From the NCBI GenBank assembly GCA_035578905.1, contig JAQJVL010000005.1:2720474-2784473 (forward strand): 64,000 nucleotides of DNA, written 5' to 3'. The stretch comes from Stictocephala bisonia. Taxonomy: Eukaryota > Arthropoda > Insecta > Hemiptera > Membracidae. The notes beneath the pieces were generated by a model. It saw only the letters and a program-made list of their open reading frames with translations, was not told where the DNA came from and searched no databases. Below are positions 11,745 to 22,568 of this stretch, one piece after another. Made by a program: the position numbers and the translations under genes. Within the stretch, counting starts at the first letter, position 1. Each line of letters opens with the position of its first letter.

Positions 11745-14700
11745 CACTGTGTGCACGTACACAGTATAGCACATACACAGTGTGCATGTATACAGTATAG
11801 CACATACACAGTGTGCATGTATACAGTATAGCACATACACAGTGTGCATGTATACAGTATAGCACATACACAGTGTGCATGTATACAGTATAGCACATAC
11901 ACAGTGTGCATGTATACAGTATAGCACATACACAGTGTGCATGTATACAGTATAGCACATACACAGTGTGCATGTATACAGTATAGCACATACACAGTGT
12001 GCATGTATACAGTATAGCACATACACAGTGTGCATGTATACAGTATAGCACATACACAGTGTGCACGTACACAGTATAGCACATACACAGTGTGCATGTA
12101 TACAGTATAGCACATACACAGTGTGCATGTACACAGTATAGCACATACACAGTGTGCATGTATACAGTATAGCACATACACAGTGTGCATGTATACAGTA
12201 TAGCACATACACAGTGTGCACGTACACAGTATAGCACATACACAGTGTGCACGTATACAGTATAGCACATACACAGTGTGCATGTATACAGTATAGCACA
12301 TACACAGTGTGCATGTATACAGTATAGCACATACACAGTGTGCACGTACACAGTATAGCACATACACAGTGTGCATGTATACAGTATAGCACATACACAG
12401 TGTGCACGTACAGTATAGCACATACACAGTGTGCATGTATACAGTATAGCACATACACAGTGTGCACGTACACATTATAGCAAATACACAGTGTGCATGT
12501 ATACAGTATAGCACATACACAGTGTGCATGTACACAGTATAGCACATACACAGTGTGCATGTATACAGAATAGCACATACACAGTGTGCACGTACACAGT
12601 ATAGCACATACACAGTGTGCATGTATACAGTATAGCACATACACAGTGTGCATGTATACAGTATAGCACATACACAGTTTGCATGTATACAGTATAGCAC
12701 ATACACAGTGTGCATGTATACAGTATAGCACATACACAGAGTGCATGTATACAGTATAGCACATACACAGTTTGCATGTATACAGTATGGCACATACACA
12801 GAGTGCATGTATACAGTATAGCACATACACAGTGTGCACGTACACAGTATAGCACATACACAGTGTGCATGTATACAGTATAGCACATACACAGTGTGCA
12901 TGTATACAGTATAGCACATACACAGTGTGCATGTATACAGTATAGCACATACACAGTGTGCATGTATACAGTATAGCACATGCACAGTGTGCATGTATAC
13001 AGTATAGCACATACACAGTGTGCATGTATACAGTATAGCACATACACAGTGTGCATGTATACAGTATAGCACATACACAGTGTGCATGTATACAGTATAG
13101 CACATACACAGTGTGCATGTATACAGTATAGCACATACACAGTGTGCATGTATACAGTATGGCACATACACAGAGTGCATGTATACAGTATGGCACATAC
13201 ACAGTTTGCATGTATACAGTATAGCACATACACAGTGTGCATGTATACAGTATAGCACATACACAGAGTGCACGTACACAGTATAGCACATACACAGTGT
13301 GCATGTATACAGTATAGCACATACACAGTGTGCACGTACACAGTATAGCACATACACAGTGTGCATGTATACAGTATAGCACATACACAGTGTGCACGTA
13401 CACAGTATAGCACATACACAGTGTGCATGTATACAGTATAGCACATACACAGTGTGCACGTACACAGTATAGCACATACACAGTGTGCATGTATACAGTA
13501 TAGCACATACACAGTGTGCACGTACACAGTATAGCACATACACAGTGTGCATGTATACAGTATAGCACATACACAGTGTGCACGTACACAGTATAGCACA
13601 TACACAGTGTGCATGTATACAGTATAGCACATACACAGTGTGCATGTATACAGTATAGCACATACACAGTGTGCACGTACACAGTATAGCACATACACAG
13701 TGTGCATGTATACAGTATAGCACATACACAGTGTGCATGTATACAGTATAGCACATACACAGTGTGCATGTATACAGTATAGCACATACACAGTGTGCAT
13801 GTATACAGTATAGCACATGCACAGTGTGCATGTATACAGTATAGCACATACACAGTGTGCATGTATACAGTATAGCACATACACAGTGTGCATGTATACA
13901 GTATAGCACATACACAGTGTGCATGTATACAGTATGGCACATACACAGTGTGCATGTATACAGTATGGCACATACACAGAGTGCATGTATACAGTATAGC
14001 ACATACACAGTTTGCATGTATACAGTATAGCACATACACAGTGTGCATGTATACAGTATAGCACATACACAGAGTGCATGTATACAGTGTAGCACATACA
14101 CAGTGTGCATGTATACAGTATGGCACATACACAGAGTGCATGTATACAGTATAGCACATACACAGTGTGCATGTATACAGTATAGCACATACACAGTGTG
14201 CATGTATACAGTATGGCACATACACAGAGTGCATGTATACAGTATAGCACATACACAGTGTGCATGTATACAGTATGGCACATACACAGAGTGCATGTGT
14301 ACAGTATAGCACATACACAGTGTGCATGTATACAGTATAGCACATGCACAGTGTGCATGTATACAGTATAGCACATGCACAGTGTGCATGTTTACAGTAT
14401 AGCACATACACAGAGTGCATGTATACAGTATAGCACATGCACAGTGTGTATGTATACAGTATAGCACATACACAGTGTGCATGTATACAGTATAGCACAT
14501 ACACAGTGTGCATGTATACAGTATGGCACATACACAGAGTGCATGTATACAGTATAGCACATACACAGTGTGCATGTATACAGTATAGCACATACACAGT
14601 GTGCATGTATACGGTATGGCACATACACAGAGTGCATGTATACAGTATGGCACATACACAGAGTGCATGTATACAGTATAGCACATACACGGTGTGCATG

Positions 14701-14745
14701 TATACAGTATAGCACATACACAGTGTGCATGTATACAGTATAGCA
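11745..14745. repeat. 31-bp tandem array (about 97 units)
   Basis: Three kilobases of 31-bp units containing CACATACACAGTGTGCATG and TATACAGTATAG. The unit holds self-complementary cores (TGTATACA, CACAGTGTG; GTGCAC in the variant form). Because 31 is not a multiple of three, a frame passes through all three phases every 93 bp. The consensus lacks stops, so frames of 227-1,054 codons (for example 11,553-14,717 minus) appear without any coding meaning. Variants (GTGCACGTACAC, GAGTGCATG, ATGGCACA) are clustered, indicating stepwise block amplification. Confidence 0.95.
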
Positions 14746-15228
14746 CTTTCTAAAAAACTCAGTAAACCTAGTTATTAAAAAGACTACACTCGTTCATTTA
14801 CAACAACCAAGTACGGTGTTATTGAACCACCTACCCATACACATGCAGAATGTTTAAGACTTCAGGAGTTGGTTGGGAGCTGTTAGAAGTTATGTACATA
14901 ATAAGGAGCGTGGGAAGACCACCGTTGATGTGCACATCCATAGAGTTGAATTATCATAAATAATTATAAAATTTTATAGATTATTATTGGTTTCAATTAT
15001 AACTACTGTATTATCTTTGTTATTTGAAAGTTTATCCTATGTACTAATTTTTAGCATATTAATCGTACAATATCGTTTATATAGAAGGCATGATTTTAAA
15101 TTAAAAAATTGAAATTTGCTACACTTTGTTGTATATATACATATATATATATATGACATACATGAATTGTTCGTTGTAAAATTACATTATACAGTGATAT
15201 ACTAAGTTGGTAAAGACAGCACTTTTAG
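14746..15228. other. AT-rich spacer
   Basis: No gene seen. A short string at 14,905-14,930 matches the decayed minisatellite left of the 31-bp array. Short TA runs at about 15,132-15,154. Confidence 0.45.
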
Positions 15229-15560
15229 GGTACCGGTGGCTGAGTGGTTAAGATGCTAACCTTCGGAGCTTGATGTCCCGGGTTCGATTACCAGTGCAGG
15301 CTCTTAAAAACTTTCACCTCAAGTATATCTCCGGTGTTGATCCAGCATCGTGAGGCAATTAGGAAGCTACGACTTGTAACGAATCCTGGTCGAGAAATCT
15401 GGAATAAAGGCGAACGGGACTCGTCATGCTGACCACACATCACCCGGCAATAAAAAGCCGTTCAGTATGACCAAACTCTCAAAGAGTAGTTGGTGTCAGG
15501 ATATAAAAGACAGAACTTATGCGTCGAGTCATCAGGAACGGCTAGCGAGTGACCCGAAAC
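15229..15560 (+). mobile_element. tRNA-derived SINE
   Basis: A pol III-type internal promoter is visible: box A TGGCTGAGTGG at 15,237-15,247 and box B GGTTCGATTACC at 15,281-15,292, about 33 bases apart as in a tRNA gene. Downstream is a body not found in tRNA (CATGCTGACCACACATCACC and neighbours). The cloverleaf is not clean and no CCA-end geometry is evident, so this is a SINE head rather than a tRNA gene. It is a different SINE family from the one at 36.5 kb. The 3' end is uncertain; related GC-richer text continues to about 15,755. Confidence 0.65.
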
Positions 15561-15574
15561 CGGATAAATTTCTT

Positions 15575-15755
15575 TGATTTTGTTCACTACTTCAGTATGA
15601 TCCTCGTGGTAAGATGTCAGGCGCTGCGAGCGTGTTACCCAGATACGGATGGAATTACTAAGCTTTATTTACTACTACAGTGGGGTCCTTGTGGCTAGTC
15701 GTCAGGTGCTGTGAGTGTTTCACTCGGAGCTGGATTTAATTCGTCGGCTTTTTTA
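15575..15755 (+). repeat. two-copy 85-bp direct repeat
   Basis: Two diverged copies, one around CCTCGTGGTAAGATGTCAGG (15,602) and one around CCTTGTGGCTAGTCGTCAGG (15,687), 85 bp apart. They lie just past the SINE and may be its tail region. Confidence 0.5.
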
Positions 15756-15779
15756 CAGCCTATGTTTAATTATTTAAGT

Positions 15780-17255
15780 TTAATTTACATAGAATTTTGT
15801 TAAGGAATTACAATAACGAAGAAATTGACTACCATTTTTAGTAAATCTTCAACTACAAAGCTGCTTTGATCATAAATATTATTAATAAATATTAATAATT
15901 TGTAGTTTCCGTATTTTGATACTCTTAGCTAAGGTCATTGTGCATTTATAAAATGAACAACAGCGAGTCTATAATCAAATTCATAAGCAGCACTCGGGAA
16001 TATTTTGTGAATCAGATTGATAACAGTTACATTTATCTTATATGCCTACTTATACAAATAAGCTATTTTCTAGTATTGCTATTGTATCATTGTAACAACA
16101 TGTAGTATAACACTTGAACAACAGTGATTTTACTCAGTCATTACAAAACATTTGTGGAACTTTTGTTTTGTCGTTCAGGATATACAAGCAACATAGTGGA
16201 ATTAGTAATTTATATTATAAATGAATTTTAATGGTGGTATTAAATGTTCACTATAGAAAGTATACTATTTTTAAAAATTTGGGGAAATTTACATCCAATA
16301 TAATGATAATTAACTTTACCAATACAAAAATGTATGAACAAATTTCTACGCCACAGATTGAGCAAATAAAGTTGAGTGTGAAATGAGAGGGTTGGTCGCG
16401 AGCCAGGATGGTAATAGAATAGACATTCGGATGTTGGAGTAGATCAATTGACGTGATGGTTTCCATTAGTTGATTGGCTGACTAGTCGGTCGTCACTATC
16501 GCCATCGACCGATGGACATCAACAACTACTGTAACATGACAGCTAATTGGATACATTCTTAGTACACTCATGTTGATTATCAATTTAATGTTAATGTTAC
16601 ATGAACTTTACAAGCACTCCCTTAAATTACTCTACGGGCATAGATGTATTGACTTGCCTATGAAATCCGCACACTAGAAAGGCATTACAGAGCGAGTAAT
16701 ACAAATAGAATAGGCATCGGTAAGCCGTACCATGGGGGCAGTTGAATCGGTTCCGTCATCTTTATAGTGGCCAGATCTTCTAATGTCTTACTATGTGAGG
16801 CACACAAATTAAAGGAAACGCTTTGTTTACATCAATAATTAAGCTATTTAGATACCAAATAAAGTTTTAAAAATAAGCATGTGTTTAATTTGTGTGCTTA
16901 TAATCTGCAATATAGTAAAATAATATTTTTACAACCAACAGTTTACTAGTAATATTATTTTCAATAAGTAGCGAACCAAGTACAAAATTTAAATGGCAAG
17001 AAAAAGTTGGTATGCGATAATATTTTTTAATTGTTCAATCAGAGAATTTTCGTATGTGAGAAAGTTTGACGTTGTTAATTGAGCTTTAATAATATCAACA
17101 GATTTTGATTCTAGAACAATTATTTTTTTCAATGATGTCGTAAAGTAGGAGATATAGAAACATCGCGTGTGAAGCTCTTGTACTCGCCTTCACTCGTTGT
17201 TCACTCTATATCTATTGACTTGCAAAGTCTACATAATTGTTCAATGTAGCATATA
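15780..17255. other. AT-rich stretch with no recognised gene
   Basis: Nearly 1.5 kb of AT-rich DNA. A 71-codon minus-strand frame at 16,251-16,466 lacks any recognisable domain. I see nothing else to annotate. Confidence 0.45.
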
Positions 17256-19178
17256 CAGGGAGAGTTTTATGTCCTGGCACACCTGTATGTAATTTAAACG
17301 GACTGAGATATCAATATGAGACCTTGACCATACCTATAATAACTATCGTATCGTCATTGGTGACAGAAAATATTGGGAACAAGGTGAATCAATCGAAATT
17401 AAGTACGCGATCACGTGGTACACAGATGGCTCACGAACCATCCTTGGGTCTGGTTACGGGGTCTATGGCGCCAGGTTAAAACCTGAGCTCAGTTTTAGCC
17501 TCGGCAAACTGGTTACGATTTTTCAGGCAGAAGTGGCTGCCATAGCTGTCTGTGCTCAGGCAAACATAGATTTGGGCCTTATGGGAAAAACAATCTATCT
17601 GAAATCAGACAGCCAAGCGGCACTAGGGTCACTTGCGTCTTTCGACTTCACCTCGAGTCTAGTTTGGGACTGTCGGGGTTCTTAAAACGCTGGCGCGTTC
17701 CAATAGGGTAAACCTGTCAGGGTTGCCAGGTCATACCGGGGTACTGGGAAACGAGAGAGCAGACCACTGTGACAAGAGAGGCACTGAGGAACGTCTCGTT
17801 GGCCCAGAGCCTCGTTGGGGTTGCTTACAGCATCGTCAAGAGGGTTGCCTCTACATGGGTCGCTGGCAAGCACCAGGAGACCTGGGAGGCAACGTCAGGT
17901 AACAGGCAAGCAAGGGAGGTCCTGTTGGGGCCATCGTACTCTTAACACGGTTGAAGCTCTTTCTCTTGCAAGATCAGAACTCCGAAGGGTGGTTGGTTTT
18001 ATAACTGGACACTGGACGTTTCGGGCACACAAGAACGAGATGGGTTTGCAACCCCCATTCTCTTGTGTAGGAAATGTGGGCAGGAGGAAGAGTATGGACG
18101 GCACATCCTCTTCCACTACCCGACCCTAGCTAGTTCTAGGAAGCGGCTAATGTGTAGCACAGGAAAACCTCATCAAGGTAATCTCAAGGTTCTCTAAGGA
18201 TCTTGGATTGGATGAGGTTTGAAGTCCTGTAAAGGAGGGCGCACAATAAGGCTTTTGACTAGGGGCCGTTACCAGGTTTTGAAGCCTATCCCTCCCAATC
18301 GTAAAAAACCTATTATAAGATATTTTTTAATTTTTCAAGCTATTAATAATTTTGCCCCCCTTTTATAAAGGGAGGCATAGGGGGCAACTAAATATTTTCT
18401 GTCTTTATCCCAACCATATGACCCCCCATTTTGAAGGAAATAAAAAAAGAAATCCAATGATGCAAATTAGAGGTATCTACTTTTAATTTAACAAAGTAAA
18501 AGAATAATTTACAATAATCAAATCATTTACTTCCTTGTCCTGTTTTTCGTTACATGAGTCAACAACAACCCAAGTTCTTAAAAACACTTAACTGTTTTAA
18601 TGTAGCAGGTCTTCAAACTGTTCACTTTCGGCTGTTTGACAGTGTGATAGCCGTGTGTAAAAATAGTAAACTTGAACTAAAATTTAATAAAATTATAAAG
18701 TTGTAAAAGTAAACTTGCACTAAAATCGTTAACAACGTAAGCTATGAACTGATAAAATGAAAGTGAATAGAACAAAAGAAAAAGTCAAAAGTAGATTGTT
18801 GAAACTGGTAAGATAAGAACAAGGGAAATTCTAAAGCATGTTGACTCATGTAACGAAAAACAGGACAAGAAAGTAAATGATTTTATTATTGTAAATTAAT
18901 ATTTTACTCTGTTAAATTAAACGTAGAGACCTCTAATTTGCATAATTGGATTTCTTTTTAAATTCCCTTTAATATGAGGGGTCACGTGATAGGGGTTTGC
19001 ATTTGAAAATATTTAGAAATTTATTTCTAAATATTTAGAAAGTATTTAGAAAATATTTAGAAAAGGGGGAACCTTAAACAACTTGAAAAATTAAAAATAG
19101 GTATTATCAAGGTCTCATAATGATATCTCAGCCCGTTTAAATAATATCCAGGTGTGCCAGGACATAAAACTCATCCTG
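17256..19178. mobile_element. long-TIR DNA element, interrupted by a LINE fragment
   Basis: Two inverted arms of about 350 bp flank a core at about 18,575-18,835. The outer ends are CAGGGAGAGTTTTATGTCCT at the left and the complement of CAGGATGAGTTTTATGTCCT at the right. Inner matching landmarks are GTTACATGAGTCAACA against its complement and the GGACCCTCAT-like strings of both arms. CATAT flanks both ends (17,250-17,254 and 19,179-19,183) and may be the target duplication. The left arm is split at 17,343-18,307 by a LINE fragment. No transposase frame is present, so it is non-autonomous. Superfamily not determined. Confidence 0.62.
17343..18307 (+). pseudogene. LINE fragment with RNase H domain
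   Basis: The plus frame near 17,400 reads ITWYTDGSRTILGSGYGVYG, then FQAEVAAIAVCAQ and LKSDSQAALGSLAS. These are the D, E and D motifs of an RNase H domain as in I, LOA, R1 and Jockey-group LINEs. After a stop at about 17,686 other frames give LPGHTGVLGNERADHCDKRG (the 'pGH.g..GNe.AD' motif) and a CRKCGQEEEYGRHILFHYP zinc-knuckle tail. At least two frameshifts break it. The fragment is bounded by ACCTATAATAA (17,332-17,342) and ACCTATTATAA (18,308-18,318), a likely 11-bp target duplication with one change. It is a 5'-truncated retrotransposition into the arm of the long-TIR element. Confidence 0.72.
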
Positions 19179-19183
19179 CATAT

Positions 19184-20300
19184 TAGAATATATGTAAATA
19201 AATCATGAATATATATCCTACGTAGATTACGCGCTCGACACTCCGTACTGGACGGTAAGTGGAGCGGTATGCTCCACTTTGGTGGTGACGGCCGGAGGGT
19301 CTAGGCACACCCTGCATTACTTGATCGGTGCACCGGGGCAGGTAGAGCACCGATACTGCACCGCAGTGGATCTCAATAAATGAATGTGGTCGATGAATTA
19401 AGAATGTTGGCATACAATTATCTATAATGTTCCATATTTCAACATCAACGAGAAATGCAAGAATACATAAATCTACATATTACCTGAGCTATATTTTTAC
19501 TGTTGTAAAATTATTTAAAATATACTTTATGCAGACCTGTTTAAATTACTCTTAAGTGCTAACATTACACTTAAAAATCCTATTTCTTGATCAATGCTTT
19601 AGATTAATACAAATTACGTAATATTAGTGAGCTGTTATTTTACCATGTAGCTCTGATGTAAACCCCAACGAGGTCGTAATTTCTGTGAAATATTACACCA
19701 CGAGGCAGGGCAGAGAGCTCTTTCAATGCACAAGCCTTTTAAAGAACCTCTTAATGGCATTATCAACACTTCGTTTTCTAGACATTGTCAGGTTTACTTT
19801 GTTGGCCTTGATAATAAAACTTTCATTGTTTTGTTTGGCAGAGTTTTTAAACAAGTAAATCTACTAATTTAATAGTAGACGAGTCTAACATAGTGCGAAA
19901 GCATAATTAATTCCTCCAGTCAATATTACGCGTGGGTGGGGCCTTATGTGTTGTGTGGCAAGGCTAATTACGTACTGTTTGGTTAATTTTGATACTCATT
20001 TTATTCTTGAGCAGGACAATACTCGTTTCAAATGAATTATATATCGATGGATTTCCACAGTTTTGGTTTATTAGCCTGATTCAATAGATATCTGTACTTT
20101 ATAGCTCACGAGTTTGTTGTTAAAAAATTAATATACGCAGATAGTGTCTGAAGACGGTCAGACATAATCTATGTTTACCAATATTAACGGTATTGAAGTT
20201 TCGCTGATTGTGATACCGTTATAATAATGTGGAAACCTGATTCCGATATCGATTTATTTACATTTTCTAACGATGTATTTACAGTGGGATTCTGGGCCAA
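19184..20300. other. spacer with a GC-rich island
   Basis: Most is AT-rich and featureless. About 19,215-19,385 is distinctly GC-richer, with a 7-bp-stem hairpin (GTGGAGC, loop GGTAT, GCTCCAC). A 76-codon minus frame spans it. I cannot tell whether it is an exon, part of a SINE or another element remnant. Confidence 0.35.
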
Positions 20301-20312
20301 ATAGTAAATAGT

Positions 20313-20361
20313 TGACGTGGCAGTGACGTCATTAGGGTGGTGTGACGTGGGTTGGTGACGT
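20313..20361. promoter_or_regulatory. cluster of four TGACGT motifs
   Basis: TGACGT occurs at 20,313, 20,324, 20,343 and 20,356, and the second is a full TGACGTCA palindrome. Four half-sites in 49 bp of AT-rich DNA is dense. TGACGTCA is the CRE/ATF binding consensus. It lies about 470 bp upstream of the LINE ORF1 frame and could be a host or element regulatory site. Binding is inference only. Confidence 0.25.
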
Positions 20362-20428
20362 GGTTGGTGTGTGTGGATATGTGATATGGTTTGGAAAGGA
20401 GTCAAGGTTATTGTGAATCTTAAAAAAA

Positions 20429-20467
20429 ATCCTTCTTGTGCAGATGTTTGCTCTGTGCAAGAAGGAT
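20429..20467. other. 39-nt hairpin
   Basis: Arms ATCCTTCTTGTGCAGA and TCTGTGCAAGAAGGAT pair at 14 of 16 positions around a 7-nt loop. It lies downstream of a possible minus-strand terminal exon and is followed in that orientation by a T run. It could be a processing signal, or the end of a mobile element. Confidence 0.5.
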
Positions 20468-20522
20468 ATTTTGTATTATTTATTTATATGTAATGTTTAT
20501 TTATAACAGGTAAATTTAATAA

Positions 20523-20759
20523 CTAAATTGTCCTAGCTCGGACTCTTCGAACGGATGCCTCCTCACTTCTTTTCAGCTCGGTTATCAGTTTAGTGTACGC
20601 TTCTACTCCACAGTCTTCGGGACCTTTGCCTTCAAATAGTTTAATAACAGAGTTCACGATGTTTTGCACTGCTACAAACACAACAATGAGTACCATTAGT
20701 GTTTTGGGAGTTGCCCACAAACATTTAAAAAATGCATACCAAACATTCCAGTTGTTTTT
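20523..20759 (-). CDS. possible terminal exon of an unidentified gene
   Basis: On the minus strand a 78-codon frame is open from a possible splice acceptor (AAAATCTACAG, AG at 20,761-20,760) to TAG at 20,525-20,523. The product would have a hydrophobic, probably membrane-spanning segment (LMVLIVVFVAVQNIVNSVI) followed by a charged tail with LITELKRSEEASVRRV. AATAAA signals follow within about 60 nt, then the 39-nt hairpin. No family is recognised. The acceptor lacks a strong pyrimidine tract and no upstream exon was identified, because the LINE lies immediately upstream in that orientation. It could be a chance frame. Confidence 0.28.
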   Translation of the reverse strand, partial: KNNWNVWYAFFKCLWATPKTLMVLIVVFVAVQNIVNSVIKLFEGKGPEDCGVEAYTKLITELKRSEEASVRRVRARTI

Positions 20760-20828
20760 CTGTAGATTTTAGGTAAAATTTGATCTTTTTAATAGTCTAC
20801 TATTTTAGCTATACTGTTAAGTTTTTCT

Positions 20829-22568
20829 TTGGTTGAATGTGTAAAGCTAAATGGTAACTCCTCAGAATGTGTAAGTACGGGCAATTGGTTAGATGACTCT
20901 ATCCTACAAGCCTACTTTTCTTCTTTCAGTCACCATCCGTCAACAATCCTATCTAAATCTTTGTTCATTGATCCTTCTGTCAGTGAAATCCTAAAATTGG
21001 GGTCTATTTCTGAGGTTAAGACACATCTAAATGAGCTGAAATTTTACTCTTATAACTATGTATTTTGTAGTGTAAGTAATAGTAATGGTCCTGACTCATC
21101 TGGTGAAAATCTCATTGACAAGTATGACGAGGGTTCACATTGGAGTCTGTTATTCTGTGATGTTCCAAACAGGGTAGCTTACCATCTTGACTCTGTTGCG
21201 AACCTTAACGAAACACCTGCCTCTAGACTGGCAGACAGAATTGGGTTTAATTTAAAAAATGTTGACTGCTACCAACAAAACAATAGTTTTGAGTGTGGGC
21301 TAAATGTTCTGGTGAACGCAAAGATGATATTGTACTACTATTGCTCTGTCAATGATGATAAGCTTAGTTTTCCAAAGTGGTTTGAACAATGTCTTTGTAC
21401 TCCTAGTAGTAAAAATAGCATTAGACTGACTGGATCAAGGAAATCCAAAAACCACTGTGCTAGAGATTTAGTGGCTAAACCTTGTGTCATTGATAAATTA
21501 GCGTTAAGGTTAGAAAGGGTAGATATAAACAGCTGGAAGGTTGTCAAGTCTAAAAGAGGTAAAATGAGCAACGCTCCTCAACCCTATCCCATTGAACTTG
21601 ACACGTCCAACAGATACTCTGGCCTTTCTGACCCTGATCCTGAACCACTTCCTTCAAAAAACCAGAAGCTGATAAATAACCCTGTGTTGTTATCAAAATA
21701 CTCTAAAGGTTCTTTTACTAGTAAGGAAAAGAACATTCCCCAAAATACCAAGCCTTTGAAGACGAGAAATAATTTCATTGTTACACATTCTGTTGTAAAT
21801 ACTGCTAAGAAACCTAGTTTTATTATTTACGGAGATAGCCATGTACGAAATCTGTCAAGCATTCTAGCTAGTAAAATAAAAGACAGATATAGAATATGTA
21901 GCACTGTAAAGCCAAATGCAAAAATGGAACAGATTTTAGTTGGCATAAATAAAGATAAAGATTTATGTAAAGAAGATATTATTGTTATCGTTGGTGGTAC
22001 AAATAATGTTGATGGAACCGGTCGCTGTAACAGTTTCATTTCAGAGCTGAGTTCTTTTTTCGCTGAGGTTTCCCGGCCAAAAATATTTCTTGTGGGATTG
22101 CCTCTCAGACATGACAACTCTTCCCTAAATTCCACAATTTCCAAAGTAAATGCTGACCTGTTATCCCTTTGTAATCGTTACGATAATGTTGCGTTTATAC
22201 CTTTACAGTCACTATCTCGCCAGCTATTCACTAGACATGGACTCCATCTCAATTTTAAAGGTAAAATCGCCCTCTCCAGCCTTCTTCTACATGCTTTAAA
22301 AATACTACCCAATACCACTATTTCCAACCCAAAGTTAAAAAATCCCAACAGACCACTTTTTATGAAGCCTGAATCCCACGCACTCACTTGTCACCAGACC
22401 AGCTCCCATTTACCTTTTAAGACATGTTCGAAACGTACTTTTGTCAACAAACATTTTTTAGGGGAAGCTCAAAAACCTCCCAAAGTCCCTTGGACACTCT
22501 ATCTCGAAAAAGAGCTGGGAAACGGCATACGAGCCTCAAACTACTGCATCAAAACATCAGAGGTCTGA
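20829..22568 (+). CDS. LINE ORF1: Ulp1-like protease plus SGNH esterase
   Basis: The frame opens at 20,796 after a stop and is counted here from a TTG (579 codons); no in-frame ATG precedes M166. Residues about 18-195 look like a complete Ulp1/SENP (C48) cysteine protease: WLDD at 20-23, His in SHWSLL (H104), Asp in HLDS (D121), Gln in CYQQNNS (Q150) and Cys in ECGLNV (C156). These are the catalytic His, Asp, Gln and Cys in the family order. Residues about 330-490 are an SGNH/GDSL-type esterase: IIYGDSH with Ser337, GGTNN at 389-393, and HGLHLN with H473. An esterase in ORF1 is known from CR1-type LINEs. A Ulp1 protease joined N-terminal to it is not something I know as standard. A linker of low complexity (230-325) separates the two. 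Its role is unknown: perhaps removal of SUMO-like modifiers, with the esterase proposed to act on lipids. The frame ends at TGA overlapping an in-frame ATG of ORF2 (TGATG). Confidence 0.82.
   Translation: MVECVKLNGNSSECVSTGNWLDDSILQAYFSSFSHHPSTILSKSLFIDPSVSEILKLGSISEVKTHLNELKFYSYNYVFCSVSNSNGPDSSGENLIDKYDEGSHWSLLFCDVPNRVAYHLDSVANLNETPASRLADRIGFNLKNVDCYQQNNSFECGLNVLVNAKMILYYYCSVNDDKLSFPKWFEQCLCTPSSKNSIRLTGSRKSKNHCARDLVAKPCVIDKLALRLERVDINSWKVVKSKRGKMSNAPQPYPIELDTSNRYSGLSDPDPEPLPSKNQKLINNPVLLSKYSKGSFTSKEKNIPQNTKPLKTRNNFIVTHSVVNTAKKPSFIIYGDSHVRNLSSILASKIKDRYRICSTVKPNAKMEQILVGINKDKDLCKEDIIVIVGGTNNVDGTGRCNSFISELSSFFAEVSRPKIFLVGLPLRHDNSSLNSTISKVNADLLSLCNRYDNVAFIPLQSLSRQLFTRHGLHLNFKGKIALSSLLLHALKILPNTTISNPKLKNPNRPLFMKPESHALTCHQTSSHLPFKTCSKRTFVNKHFLGEAQKPPKVPWTLYLEKELGNGIRASNYCIKTSEV

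Noticed and set aside
11553..14746. Very long frames (1,054, 1,008 and 633 codons) rich in Cys and Tyr
   Set aside because: They are translations of a 31-bp repeat with no stop in its consensus and occur in several phases and on both strands.
15229..15305. tRNA gene
   Set aside because: Boxes A and B are present but the rest does not fold as a clean tRNA, and a SINE body follows. The same holds for 36,466-36,545.
16251..16466. 71-codon minus-strand frame
   Set aside because: Hydrophobic Ile/Leu content expected from AT-rich DNA; no recognised family.
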